Below are positions 23,564 through 34,460 of a DNA stretch of 64,000 bases, one piece after another (the stretch's first letter is position 1; every line of letters begins with the position of its first letter). The position numbers were made by a program, and so were the translations under genes. This DNA is from Metopolophium dirhodum (lineage: Eukaryota; Arthropoda; Insecta; Hemiptera; Aphididae), in assembly GCF_019925205.1 (NCBI RefSeq), contig NC_083560.1:101336083-101400082 (forward strand). Direction: 5' to 3'. Under the pieces are notes generated by a model, which saw only the letters and a list, made by a program, of their open reading frames with translations, did no database searches and had not been told where the DNA came from.

Positions 23564-24311
23564 GTCACTTTGTACGGTTGATTGTTTAAAATGCATAACC
23601 CGGACAATTTGTACGGTCAGGTAAAAAGGTAGATTGCAGAACGCGGACACTTTATACTAATATACATAAAATATATTATATTTCATATAAACATGTCAGA
23701 AGTCATGAACGAATGTTATTAAACTTAAATATTATTTGGTAGATTTAATTATGTTATACATTCCAAATAGGAGAGAATTATTACCTATCAAAAGTAATTT
23801 TTACTTGTCATTTCGCCATACTGTACACATTTTTAATTTACTTTTTAACATAACATTTGGTAATAATGTAATACAATTATTATAATTTATAATCATGTTT
23901 GATTATTTTGATAATTTCAAGATTTTTAGGTCATCAAGTTTCTAAATTAATTAAAAATATATTATAGCACCAATTAATATTCGGCTGTTATCTAACCAGT
24001 TTGTTCAAAAAACTGATTATTATGACTATTGTTCATATACTATATTTTAAAACACTTTTAATTGACTTTTTGTTTTAATTTTTAATTTTTACATTTTAAT
24101 AATTGACATTATTTATACTTACTACTTAGATATATAACTTGTATTTACACTACTTATGTTTTATGTATATAATAGTACAAACTGTCTGCGGTCTGAATTG
24201 AACATTTTTACCCAACCGTACAAAGTATCCGCAATCAGCAATGTACCTTTATACCCGACCATACAAAGTGTCTGCGTTTTGCACTTTTATTGGTCGACCA
24301 TACAAAGTGAC
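23564..24311. mobile_element. DNA element with tandem-motif terminal inverted repeats
   Basis: Left GTCACTTTGTACGGT and right (reverse complement) GTCACTTTGTATGGT. Inside each end the unit GCGGACACTTTGTACGG recurs, giving arms of about 100 bp made of two or three related repeats. No clear target duplication. The architecture recalls Mutator-like elements, but this is inference. No ORF. Confidence 0.6.
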
Positions 24312-24816
24312 CTAGAACCAAATAATAAAATAAAAAACAATTGAAAACTGCACAAATCGACCATTCCTTAATTATCATGTGTAAACTTACTTACGATTTT
24401 ATTTAAATATTATGAACTTAATTCCTATGAGCTAAATGCCTAGATGTGCTATATTTTATGAAACAAATGGAACAATAAGAATACAACTGAGTAATATAGT
24501 TAATCCCTGCAAAAGCCTATAAAATAGGAATATACTTTTCGCAACATTTTAAGTAAATGCTGCGTTAATACAATTATTGTTAAAATTACCAGTTGACAAT
24601 GAGCAATAATTGGAATAGAATAAAATACAAAAGTAATATTGAATACTATATTATTATGTTAGAAACTCCTCTTCTACCTAAGTTCTCGAATAATAGAAAA
24701 ACTTACCGTTATTTTTGTTATCATCGTCGACGTCCTATCATTTATCAACAAAATCAAATTTTGTCATCAACACCGCTCCGCATCGCCAACAAATCATAAG
24801 GTCGATTTCCTGGAGC
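24312..24816. other. Intergenic AT-rich stretch
   Basis: A 68-codon plus frame at 24593-24799 has no recognisable features. Nothing supported. Confidence 0.4.
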
Positions 24817-25428
24817 AAATGCACTTTACCACCACATTCAAATTATTCGATTATTTCTTTCGGAACTTATTTATATTAACTATTTAGGAACAATGGTGCA
24901 ATCAGAATTTGTCGTAAACCATTATTTTGAAAGTTATAGTCATCCAAAGTTTGGGTTATTACGTTTATACGCATGCGCGCCACACTACTTTAATGTCGCG
25001 CGCAACGCCTATAGTTAATTTCAAATTTTTTTTATACGTATTTTAACGACTTAAGAATGATGGTGAAATCACAATTTGCCCGATCAGCGCTGCGCTCGGA
25101 CAAAAAAAATCAAAAATATCCCCCAATTTGCTGTGTAAAACCACCTTGGGGAGGCCTCGATATTAAACAAAGATGTTAAAAAGCACATAATGTGATAGCG
25201 TTGCACTCCCTCGCTACGCCGCGCTCGGACAACGATAAAAAGACACGATAAACGTAGCGTTGGGCTCATGCGTAAAAAACGCAAAATTGCTGACTTCCAA
25301 AGGCCATAACTTCAAAACCAAGTCCTACCGACAAATTATGATTGTACCATTGTTCTTAAATAATTAAAACAAGCATGTTCCAAAAAAAAAAAAATCAAAA
25401 AATTTGCATGTGGTGGTAAAGTGCATTT
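24817..25428. mobile_element. Foldback/MITE with ~140-bp inverted arms
   Basis: AAATGCACTTTACCACCACA opens the left arm and, reverse-complemented, closes the right arm. Homology continues through AACAATGGTRCAATC and AGTTATRG to about 24955 and 25290. The core is locally GC-rich (GCGCTGCGCTCGGAC, CGCGCGCAACGCC). No ORF. The superfamily is uncertain because no target duplication is clear. Confidence 0.7.
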
Positions 25429-25583
25429 TAGCCCTATAGGTTAACTCAGTTAAGTTAAAACACACTTTATGTTAACTTTTTATTAAGTTAAAAAAAAGTT
25501 ATTTTGTTTATACAACGCTATCATACTTAATTTTTTACCAACCCAAAACTAAATAATAGACTATAGTGTTTATACTTTATACA

Positions 25584-26664
25584 GTACTAGCTCTCCGAGC
25601 GTCGCTGGGGGAGACCCCCAAACCACCCAAGTTGGCGAAGAGTTGTAACCGATGTCGGAAGCTGCAGTGGTCTTTTGGTCTGGTCGTCGGTCTCGAGCCG
25701 GTTGGTGTGTGATAAGGAGGTCTGGTGATAAGGAACTGTGATAAGGTTAGGACCACCACGGTTCGACGTGGTAGCCTGAGTTATGCCGCCGGAAATTCGA
25801 AATTCCGTAAAAAAAACATATAGCGGCATCAGGTATACAATCCAACTGCGTCGGATCGCTGACAACGTTCTTTACTGCCGCCGAAAACGCGACATTACGT
25901 GAAAAAAAATTTAAAAAAATTCGGGCGTCCATGCAAATCATATAGCCGCAGTATTTTTTCAGGTGTCTAGCAGGTTAGTCACCTCGAATGATTTTCGCCG
26001 TAGTAATAGTAGTAGGCTATTGTTACGAACCCCTGTTTATAAATTATTAGTAATTAGCACAATAAGCACCTTTTTTGCAATGCCCGTCGACCCAATAACC
26101 AAATACCGAATGAGCGTCGCCGGCAGTCGTATTTTATATCACACACAGGACTCATGCGAATGCGTATTCGATAAAAGTATTTAGTTAAGTAAATCAAAGA
26201 CTATTTATTTATTACCTAATAAGATCCTCCAGGAATCAATCTTAAAATAATATAGTTGTTTCCTCATCGAAGACGAACTTACAAACCCGCAACGGATATT
26301 ACCGAAAAGGGAATACAACACTATCCGACTTTGTCAATTTGCGACGGCCGGGTCACGTCATCGGATCGCCGACAACGTTCACTACTGTCACCAAAAAAGC
26401 AAAAATAAGTAATAAATTACGTTAAAAAAAATTTTTTAAATTTCGGGCGTCCATGCAAAGTGGGTACTAATCAATAAAATATATTAGTTTTTATCTTTAA
26501 ATATAAATACAAAGTTCTTCGTAAATATACCTTTTTTTTCTGATAATATTTTCTATACATCTTCAAACTTATAATCTCTAAGTTCTTCGTAGAAATACCT
26601 TTTTTTCTGATATATAATATTACAAAGCGCCAAAGGAGCGCCACACGGGTCTATAGTCTCTGCT
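25584..26664. mobile_element. Insertion of RTE/SINE-like repeat in older hAT element
   Basis: It breaks the alignment of the host element after ACAGTA and resumes at about ATTTCCATA. It begins CTAGCTCTCCGAGCGTCGCT. It contains two diverged copies of a ~90-bp unit (25848-25935 and 26357-26460) running from CGGATCGC.GACAACGTTC to TTCGGGCGTCCATGCAAA, and two copies of a unit ending GTTCTTCGTA(G)AAATA (about 26510 and 26582). Short frames here (25577-25941 minus, 25963-26184 plus) show no recognised domain. Confidence 0.5.
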
Positions 26665-26857
26665 TTATAGTTTTAAATTTCCATATGAGTTACACTCGAA
26701 TGATATAAGTTTTTAACTTTCAACAGTTCACGGTAAATATTTTTTGACATGAAAACACGAAATAAATTGAAATAGAGAAATATAATTAAATTTAAAAAAA
26801 TTAATTAACTATTAACTTACCTCTTAAAGTGAAAAATGAATTCGTTAATTTCACGTT

Positions 26858-27819
26858 TGATCGCGCCGGGAACGATACAATTATAGCTCGTGCGCCCGGT
26901 ACAGCAATACTTGTACGCAACGTTCACACACCGATCGACTTGTGTTTGTGTGTATATATGTTATAGCGACTCAAAGGAAGTGGACGGGTTCGCCGTGCAA
27001 GACCAGAGAGTGCTAGTGTGTGGTGGGTGTGTGAGTGTGTAGATGTGATAGTGTGTAAGCTTATAAAATAATGACAGAAAGGTAACTCTATTTAATAATG
27101 GATAACACGGTTGCTGGTAAAAATGGTTGTTGTATTGTACACAAAATAAATAATTATTTGTGGACACAAGGAATATAAAAAAAATCACAGCAACATAAAG
27201 GTATAAAATATGACTAATAATATTGTGACCCTTCTGGCCCAACAGGATATAATAATAAATAATAAATAATAAACTCACAATTTGGACGGTGCACGGCTGG
27301 CCAGCTGCTACCTATCCTGTATAATAATGAAAATAATAATAATAACACAACAATGAATATAATGCCCCGGCGATTAGCGTACGCGGCAAAATTGATACAA
27401 GTGGCGATTCGCGACTTCACTTATACAAAATAAAAATAAGTATGGCAATTCGTGCCTTAAATTTTACAACACAATAATGGTCATGGCGATTTGCGCACAC
27501 TAACATTAACGAAACAATATATTAATCTATACTACAAACAATATAAATTTTACACCTCGGCACGGCGATTTGCTCACGTAATTTCGGCGTTGGCGTAACG
27601 GGATAGACTGACGATTCCGGCGGCCGTGTTAAAGCTTCCACACAGCGAGCCCTCGGCGGCTGCATTACATAACTCATTATCTACATTTATCTATTACATA
27701 ATAATTCACGGACGACACAATTGACACAAAAATAATAAATACAAAACTTGCGGTGTGTGTGTGTGTGTGTGATCGGTCGGTGTGGACGGACTATTACGAC
27801 GCTACCGCCGGCGCGAACA
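26858..27819. mobile_element. Solo LTR, 962 bp
   Basis: Starts TGATCGCGCCGG and ends CCGGCGCGAACA (TG...CA with imperfect inverted ends). It is bounded by a perfect 5-bp duplication ACGTT (26853-26857, 27820-27824), and the host element resumes on each side exactly as in the copy at 50740. No gag-pol. A GGCGATTYGCGCAC-like motif recurs inside at about 27368, 27402, 27485 and 27566, and a (GT)n run lies at 27752-27770. BEL/Pao or Gypsy cannot be decided from an LTR alone. Confidence 0.82.
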
Positions 27820-28106
27820 ACGTTAATTAAAAAAGAAATGTACCTAGTTAGTTAACAGTTAAGTTAATGAAAAGCCAAAAGTAACAAGTTAATGCCTAGC
27901 CTTGACTGCTTCACATATATATTGTAATATATATAGTGTTGATATACGTAAGTTAACTACTATGAGTACTAACTACTAGGTATACTACTATGAGTAGCCC
28001 ATATAAATCATTAAATGTTTAATTAAGCACACAAATTGTGCAGTAATTTAATGTACTGTAGGTATACTACTATATAGGTACAGCATTGTTCATCGACAAT
28101 GTTAAT

Positions 28107-29852
28107 CAGGGCTTGAAACCGATTTCAAAACCGGTTTCAGAAATCGGTATAAACCGTTAAAAAACCGAAACCGAAATCAAAATCGAAAACGAAACCGAAA
28201 AAAATTGGATACCGGTATTATAATCTAAAACCGAAACCGAAAAAAATTGGATACCGGTATTAAAGTCAAAACCGAAATCGGAAAAAATTGGATACCGGTA
28301 TTATAATTTAAAACCGAAACCGCAAAAAATTGGATACCGGTATTAAATATAAATTCAAAACCGAAATAGGAAAAAATTGGAAACCGTTGTTATAACTTAT
28401 AACTCAATTTTTTTAATTTTAATATTTTAAATAATGCTTTTTTTTTTAATTAACGTAAATTATTTTAAAATGTACGTAAATACGTAAATTGCATTGATAC
28501 ACCCATGGGATTATGATTAAAATGTTGATAACCATTTCATTATTTGAAAAATTATTATAGTTGTCTTATACTTTTATTATAATAGTAATGAATAATAAAT
28601 AATATTAATAATAGATATTAATTATTTATTGGGCAGCACATTTGACAGATGACGGCCCGTATATGGGTCTATTAATTTATTAGATTGTTATTTAATAGTA
28701 TTAAGCTATTAAATACTGAATAGTACAATACTATTATAATCAAACTATAAAATATAAATAATAAGAAAATCATATAATAATTACTGCTAGAATCAATTAT
28801 TTATAGAGGTACAATACCAGGAAAAACTGAAAATAGCACAGGTTTTAATTTGTGTGAGTGATCGTACGACCATCACCGCTACTGCAGTCTGTAGGCCGTG
28901 GGGAGCAGAGACAATAATAATAACACTAATATAAAAATAAATTTAAAATATATAATATTGTTTAAGAATTATTTAGTTAATAAAAATAACTGTATTTTTA
29001 ATTTTTCCCTAGTGCCCATACACTGTATAGTGTACCTATAAAATATATATTTCTATATAGAATATTTTGAAATTTTCGTACTGTGTTTGCAGTAGTGCAG
29101 TCAGCGTGTTTGTCGTTCATTATAGTGTAGTTCCTTATCGGTTTACTTTTTTTATGTACAACTTGCAACTTTATAATTACGCGTCCATCCACAACAAAAA
29201 CTTTTTCAATTTTATTTTTCTAAATGATTTATTTAGTATAAATAAAGATACCTATTACCTACATCAGGTTGTTTCATTAATTACATAAGAAATCATGGGT
29301 AAAAAGAATACCAATCCTGTTGGCCGTTAATTTTTCACTTTTAATAATGAAACAAATGAGTCCAAAATATGTACTGTTGAAGGATGTATAAAACCTATTT
29401 TACAAAATCACTCCTATTGAAATATTGCTCTTATTTTTATCAAAAATTAAAAAATCATATTAAGTATTTAACTATTTAAGTATAATAAAACTATTTATAG
29501 TTATAACTTAAAGTCTGCTTTAAATCCGTTTTTAAAAATGTAGAAACCAGCATACAAAACCGAAATCAAAACCAAAATTTCCTAATATCGATATTGAAAA
29601 ATTGAAACCGAAACCGAAATTTCCTAATACCGGTATTAGAAAGTTGAAACCGAAACCGAAATTTCGTAATACCGGTATTGAAAAATTGAAACCGAAATCG
29701 AAAAAATTAGAAACCGGTATCCAAAATCGAAACCGAAACCGAAATTTCGTAATACCGGTATTGAAAAATTGAAACCGAAATCGAAAAAATTAGAAACCGG
29801 TATCCAAAATCGAAACCGAAATCGAAATTTTTTCAATCGGTTTCAAGCCCTG
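28107..29852. mobile_element. hAT element with broken BED-finger gene start
   Basis: Ends CAGGGCTTGAAACCGATT / AATCGGTTTCAAGCCCTG; perfect 8-bp duplication ATGTTAAT (28099-28106, 29853-29860). Subterminal arrays of a ~60-bp unit carry AACCGAAACCGAAA and GGATACCGGTATTA on the left and AATACCGGTATTGAAA on the right. The interior contains a plus-strand transposase N-terminus (about 29295-29420). Confidence 0.92.
29295..29420 (+). pseudogene. BED zinc-finger start of hAT transposase, broken
   Basis: MGKKNTNPVGR, stop, then FFTFNNETNESKICTVEGCI. The order NP-V-aromatic, C-x4-C is that of the BED finger opening hAT transposases. An in-frame TAA and loss of everything after the second Cys make it non-functional. 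It identifies the surrounding element, and by shared ends the MITE at 10862-11344, as descendants of one BED-hAT family. Confidence 0.7.
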
Positions 29853-30104
29853 ATGTTAATATGTATATTTATTATTCATCAACTAAGCACACAAATTGTT
29901 TAAGATAGTTGCTATGAGTATAGCCTATATTGGTGGTTAAATATTTAATTAAACACACAACCAGGTTGGTCTAATTTACTGAATTGGGGCCATAGTGGTG
30001 GGCAAACAAAGTCCGAATGGGCTGATACTCCACAAGGGCCATTATAATACCCCCTTACAACTCCCTACCAAACTCCAAGATGACACGTCGAATTTCAGCT
30101 TCAA

Positions 30105-30535
30105 GTTAAGAGGACGCTACACCCGCATATTGTGTTGTCTCCGTCTTACAAATGTACAACATAGCAAAAAACTGTTTTGCCCGGGAAAGAACCGAGAAGG
30201 CTACAATCATAACTAAGAAACGAGATTTTCACCACATAAAAGGAGAACTTTGGCTGTGCAACGTTGTTTTTATTTTTTTGAAAGCATTTATATGAAAAAA
30301 GTTTTTCAAGTTTGAAACACAAACAATAATGGTTTTTGAAACAGGAAGAACTTTTTTTTATATAAGTGATATCAAAAAATTAAAAACAATGTTACACAGC
30401 CAAAGTTCTCCTTTTTATGTTGTGAAAATCTCGTTTCTTAGATATGACTGAACCTTCTTGGTTCTTTCCCGCGAAAAACAGATTTGCTATGTTGTGCATT
30501 TGTAAGACTGAGAAAACGCATAGCGTCCTCTTAAC
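30105..30535. mobile_element. Foldback MITE with ~175-bp arms (GTTAAGAGGACGC)
   Basis: Left arm from GTTAAGAGGACGCTA through CTTACAAATG, GAAAGAACC and GAGATTTTCAC to TTTGGCTGTG is repeated inverted to 30535. No clear target duplication. The terminal AAGAGGAYG is shared with the element at 37969-38394, hinting at one superfamily. Confidence 0.8.
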
Positions 30536-30564
30536 TGTTGCAGAAATATCCCAAACCTAAAAAC

Positions 30565-30880
30565 TTAATAAAGTGTTATGAAATTGTGTACACAGCATGT
30601 TGTACCGTATTTAAATACTGTAAAAATGTTGAGCCTCTAACTCGAAAACCCATGCAGTTATAACGCAAATTTCTTCACATATTATGCAAATCAGTAATAC
30701 AGTAATAGTACGGGACGGCGCTCACTGCTGAACTGCAAACTCTCAAATCCGTAATACTTTACCAACAGTTATGAAACTTTGTACACGAGTACATGGCACG
30801 ATTTGTACCGTATCGTGAAAATGTTCATTGTCTACCGTGAAACCCGAAACAATTATAAGTTGTAACGCAGTTCAGTAATA
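30565..30880. repeat. Two diverged tandem units of ~190 bp
   Basis: Unit 1 (about 30570-30705) and unit 2 (about 30765-30890) share GTTATGAAA.T.TGTACAC, TGTACCGTAT, AAAATGTT and TTATAA(C) with ACGCA in the same order. Likely degenerate transposon interior. Confidence 0.5.
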
Positions 30881-30909
30881 TTGCACACATACAAATCGTG
30901 CCTACGCGG

Positions 30910-31089
30910 GACATGATAAGGACCCTGTATGTTTTGTTGCATTACAACATTTCTAGGGCACTTACTAAAATAAAGCAAGGTATTACACCAGACAGTGACT
31001 TAGAATTTATAAACATCCCTGAATTTATGATTAAAATTAAAGGCATGTCATGGCCTAAGGTTAGCCATTTTAGGTTTTTTAAATGTTGA
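30910..31089 (+). other. Unidentified protein-like ORF fragment
   Basis: The frame ending TGA at 31087-31089 contains RDMIRTLYVLLHYNISRALT, TPDSDLEFINIPEF and KGMSWPKVSHFRF. Composition is more protein-like than neighbouring frames, but no family is recognised and splice context is weak. It could be a terminal exon or a transposon gene scrap. Confidence 0.3.
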
Positions 31090-31800
31090 ATGTAGCATTT
31101 TTTTGTACAACTCAATAATTTTATAATTTATAATATTTTTATAGCATATTTGAAATGCATTCTTATGACAACTGATCAAATATATATTGTAAATATGTTT
31201 TTAAGGATATTGAATTATCTGTCTACATAATAATGTGTCTAACAACTCTAACATAACATAGCATGACAATATGTCTATAGGTATAGCACCGTGTTTTACA
31301 ATATATCAATAAATGCATATCAGTTAATGCTTTTTGTAAATTGTTTGTAACTCAAAGCTAGCTTTAAAAATTAAATATAATAAAAAAGCCAATGCGATGC
31401 TCTAGATAATAATCGTACCTATAAATTCTATAAATGGTCCATTAACTCTATTTTTTAAACCAACTGAGCGAAACGTGATCTGCTTGGCTTGAAATGTGCT
31501 AGTTACGCACTTGTAAGACGGAAGCAACAAATGTCTGTGTAGCATCTTCTTAAGTACAGGGTATAATGTAGGTAGTGTTTGAAAATGTCATAAAATTTAA
31601 AATTGTAAAATATTTCAGTACTTTAATACATTTTTTTTTTTAAAAATAAGTTTTATATTTACATTTAATTGTAATAAATTATCTTCATAATGTTATGGTA
31701 TATTTATACAATTATACCTAACCTTTTGTTCACTTATGTTTTTCTCTCTAATTCTTGAGCATAATAACTGCTGAGCTATAATAATTTAAATATTGGAAGC
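31090..31800. other. Intergenic AT-rich stretch
   Basis: Nothing supportable seen. Confidence 0.4.
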
Positions 31801-31806
31801 AAAATA

Positions 31807-33010
31807 AAAAAGGTGGGTAAGTGGATGTCGCTCTGCTGTACCGTAGGTTACAAGTTGGTCACTTTAATGGATGGTGTTAAATTTGAATTCAATGATGTAA
31901 TATCATTGTATAAGAAAAACGAATAAATAATTATTAAATTTTAAGTTTGATAAATTTTGTCAAAATTCGAACTTTAAATGCTTATAAAAAAAATTATGCC
32001 TATGTATTTTTAATAATTTTCAACTGCTATTGTAATAATATATCAGAAGCCTTGCATTCATTTTCACGCTTTTTTAACCTACCAATAAAATTGTATTGAT
32101 ATTTATAAAAAATAAAACTAAAAAACTAAAAAACTGACAATGTCCGTTAACAGCTCAAAAAGAGTCAAATTATTTAAAAAAATGTATGGTGTATAGAAAA
32201 TGCTAATATTACAAAAATTCATAAAATTCGAAAATTTTTCATGTATTTACAGTTATACGTTTTTGAATAACAATAAAATAACAAAACCACTACATGAGAG
32301 CATATCCAATATCGTAAAAATATGAATTTCAAACGCTCATAAAAATTTAATTTGATTTGCTTGTAGACATTTTTTTTTTGATAAAGGTAGACAAACTTAT
32401 GAGGAATATTGTATTACATTTTGAAATCTTAGATTTAAAAACAAAAATTTTTATGAATTCTCAACTCAAAATAATTTGCTAATTTTTCAAATGTCATTGT
32501 AACAATATAGTAGTTGCCTTGTATTAAATTTTCAAGCTTTTTTAACCAACAAATAAAGTTTTATTGACATTCATAGAAAAAAAGACAAATAAAATTAGAA
32601 ACAGAAAATGTTCCTAAACAGTTCAAAACAAATCAAAATATTTTGAAAATTTTATCGTATATAGAAAAAGCAAATATAAACGACCAATGAAAATGTCATG
32701 TATATACGTTAATTTGTTTCAAAATTACACCAAAATCGATTTTGTCAAAAACCGATTTTTCGTAGAAATTCCCGTTTTTCCTTAATTTTTATGTTGTTTT
32801 TCCCAGCGCTTTTGAAAACTATTGAGAATTTTATAATTTGACCTCCCGAATGCACCAACTAGATTCACTTTCCCATCAAACAATAGATACTGTTCAAGAA
32901 AACGATGCAGTTTTACTGCCCCAAACCGTGATAACAGACACAAAAAAAAAAAATTAAAAAAATACACATCAAATCAATACATTCATCGTTCCACTCAGAA
33001 TCTAAAAAAA
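31807..33010 (+). repeat. Longest copy of dispersed repeat family A (~1.2 kb)
   Basis: Begins GGTGGGTAAGTGGATGTCGC, passes CAATGATGTAATATCATTG and ends near CCACTCAGAATCTAAA. Parts recur at 160-425, 6677-6830, 17880-18305, 42420-43425, 55540-55940, 60295-60425 and 60890-61115. Two internal blocks (around 32090-32300 and 32550-32740) resemble each other, with AAAATGTCCGTTAACAGCTCAAAA-like wording, suggesting internal duplication. No ORF and no clear inverted ends; classification unknown. Confidence 0.65.
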
Positions 33011-34175
33011 GAAATATACTTAACCCTTGGTAGGTATTATACATTTAAAATGGCATTCAACATATGTATACTGGCAAAAAAACATACAAAAATGTTTAAA
33101 TTACACAAATACACAATATTATACATATAATATAGATACTATGGACTATAGTAATATGTCAACCACAGCACTCATTTTCCATTTATGATTTCCAATTATT
33201 TTAGAAGCCCTACCAATTTCATTTTTAATATTTTTAGTGAACAGTTAATGTGTTATAATATAATATGAATATGTATATGTAAATTATTTAATCACACAGA
33301 GCAAATGTCTAGTAGAAAATAACTTAAAAGAGTCGAAGTTCTGAATACCTATACAACGTACCTGTATTCCGGTATTCGTATATAATATTATATTATTATG
33401 CATAACATAAATAGACAATAGATGTCATAAAATAATAAACGATCGAAACGCTACTCGAAATGAAAGCGGTTAAAGGAGAAAAAACGAACGATTTCACGAT
33501 TTTATAATATTAAATAATTACGGACGACGTTTTCTACCATAAATATACTTCAAATGAAAATGACAGGAGATATTTTTTGTTGTATTTTAGATTTTGTTCC
33601 TTACGGTTTAAAGTTCGGAAAATTTTAGCCCTTTTGAGCTATTTATAGACATTTTAATTTTGGGAGTTTTTTTGTTGTAATTCGGTTAAAAACATTCGTA
33701 AAAACTTGAAATTTGGGTTGTTTAGTTATATTGTCCATACCTAGACATGGTAAAATTTTCAAAATATTTGAGCGACTTATGAGCTTTTTCTTTTCTTTTA
33801 TATTTTTTTTCATTTTTATGATATTTCCTAATTATAAATTATAACTATAATTATATAATTTACCTATTTATATAAATCGTTCTTAAGCTGTTCTTAAAAC
33901 GCTTTGTTTATTACCGTAGAAACGAATAAAATTAAATAAAAAAAATTCCCTCGTCCGCTCAGAATCGTTTTTTATCGAATGCAATCATTGCATTCAAATC
34001 GAATACAGTAAAATACTAAAATTACACTATCCTGTCCGTTGCCCGAAGGGATGATAGACAAACATCCACCACCGAAAAACATCGACCTACTAAATTTTAG
34101 AGTTGGATCCCAAAAAGTGCTGGGTGGGAAAGTCGAAATCCTCTTAATTTTTTTGAAATTCCATATTATCGATCC
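33011..34175. other. AT-rich DNA with a repeat family A relative
   Basis: Around 33590-33970 the wording (GAGCTATTTATAGACATTTT; CCTCGTCCGCTCAGAATCG) is akin to family A. No gene seen. Confidence 0.4.
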
Positions 34176-34179
34176 GTCA

Positions 34180-34460
34180 TAGATTTTTAGTTTCCGGGAT
34201 ATACGGTCCGGATAAATAATTTCCGGGATTATACGTGAATAAAAAATCCGGAAATACATACATTCCGGACAAATACAGTCTTATGTTTTTTTAGATTCCG
34301 GTCATACAATACGGTCTGGACAAGTACATTCCAGGTTTATCGGAACGGATGAAGACGTTTCAGAATTAAAATATTCCAGAATTATACGTTTTTTTAGATT
34401 CCGGACATAATATACGTTCCGGAATTTATACTTTCGACTGTACATTTTCCGAAATTTATG
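34180..34460. repeat. Cluster of TTCCGGA-type motifs
   Basis: At least ten TTCCGG/TCCGGA/CCGGGA units at irregular 15-40 bp spacing, often followed by CATA or AATTATACG, in otherwise AT-rich sequence. Probably a degenerate subterminal array of a DNA transposon; borders are not visible. Confidence 0.5.

Larger units (their letters stand above)
25436..29960. mobile_element. hAT element (CAAAG family) dissected by three insertions
   Basis: Segments 25436-25583, 26665-26857, 27825-28106 and 29853 onward align in order to the uninterrupted relative at 50397-51000, for example TGTTTATACAACGCT, TTTTTGACATGAAAAC, GTTAATGCCTAGCCTTGAC and AAGCACACAAATTGT. The gaps are filled by an RTE-like insertion, a solo LTR and a BED-finger hAT element. 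Its left end is lost next to the foldback ending at 25428. Confidence 0.7.

Noticed and set aside
25577..25941. Three overlapping minus ORFs of 60-92 codons
   Set aside because: All lie in the repetitive insertion at 25584-26664 and show no recognised domain.
565..28400. Possible CRISPR-like or satellite arrays in the evenly spaced repeats (for example 28140-28400)
   Set aside because: Units are degenerate, lack unique spacers of constant length and are confined to transposon ends; the genome is eukaryotic.
29636..29836. ORF reading repeated FRFRFW / FDFGYRF
   Set aside because: It is translation of the subterminal AAACCGAAATCG array of the hAT element.
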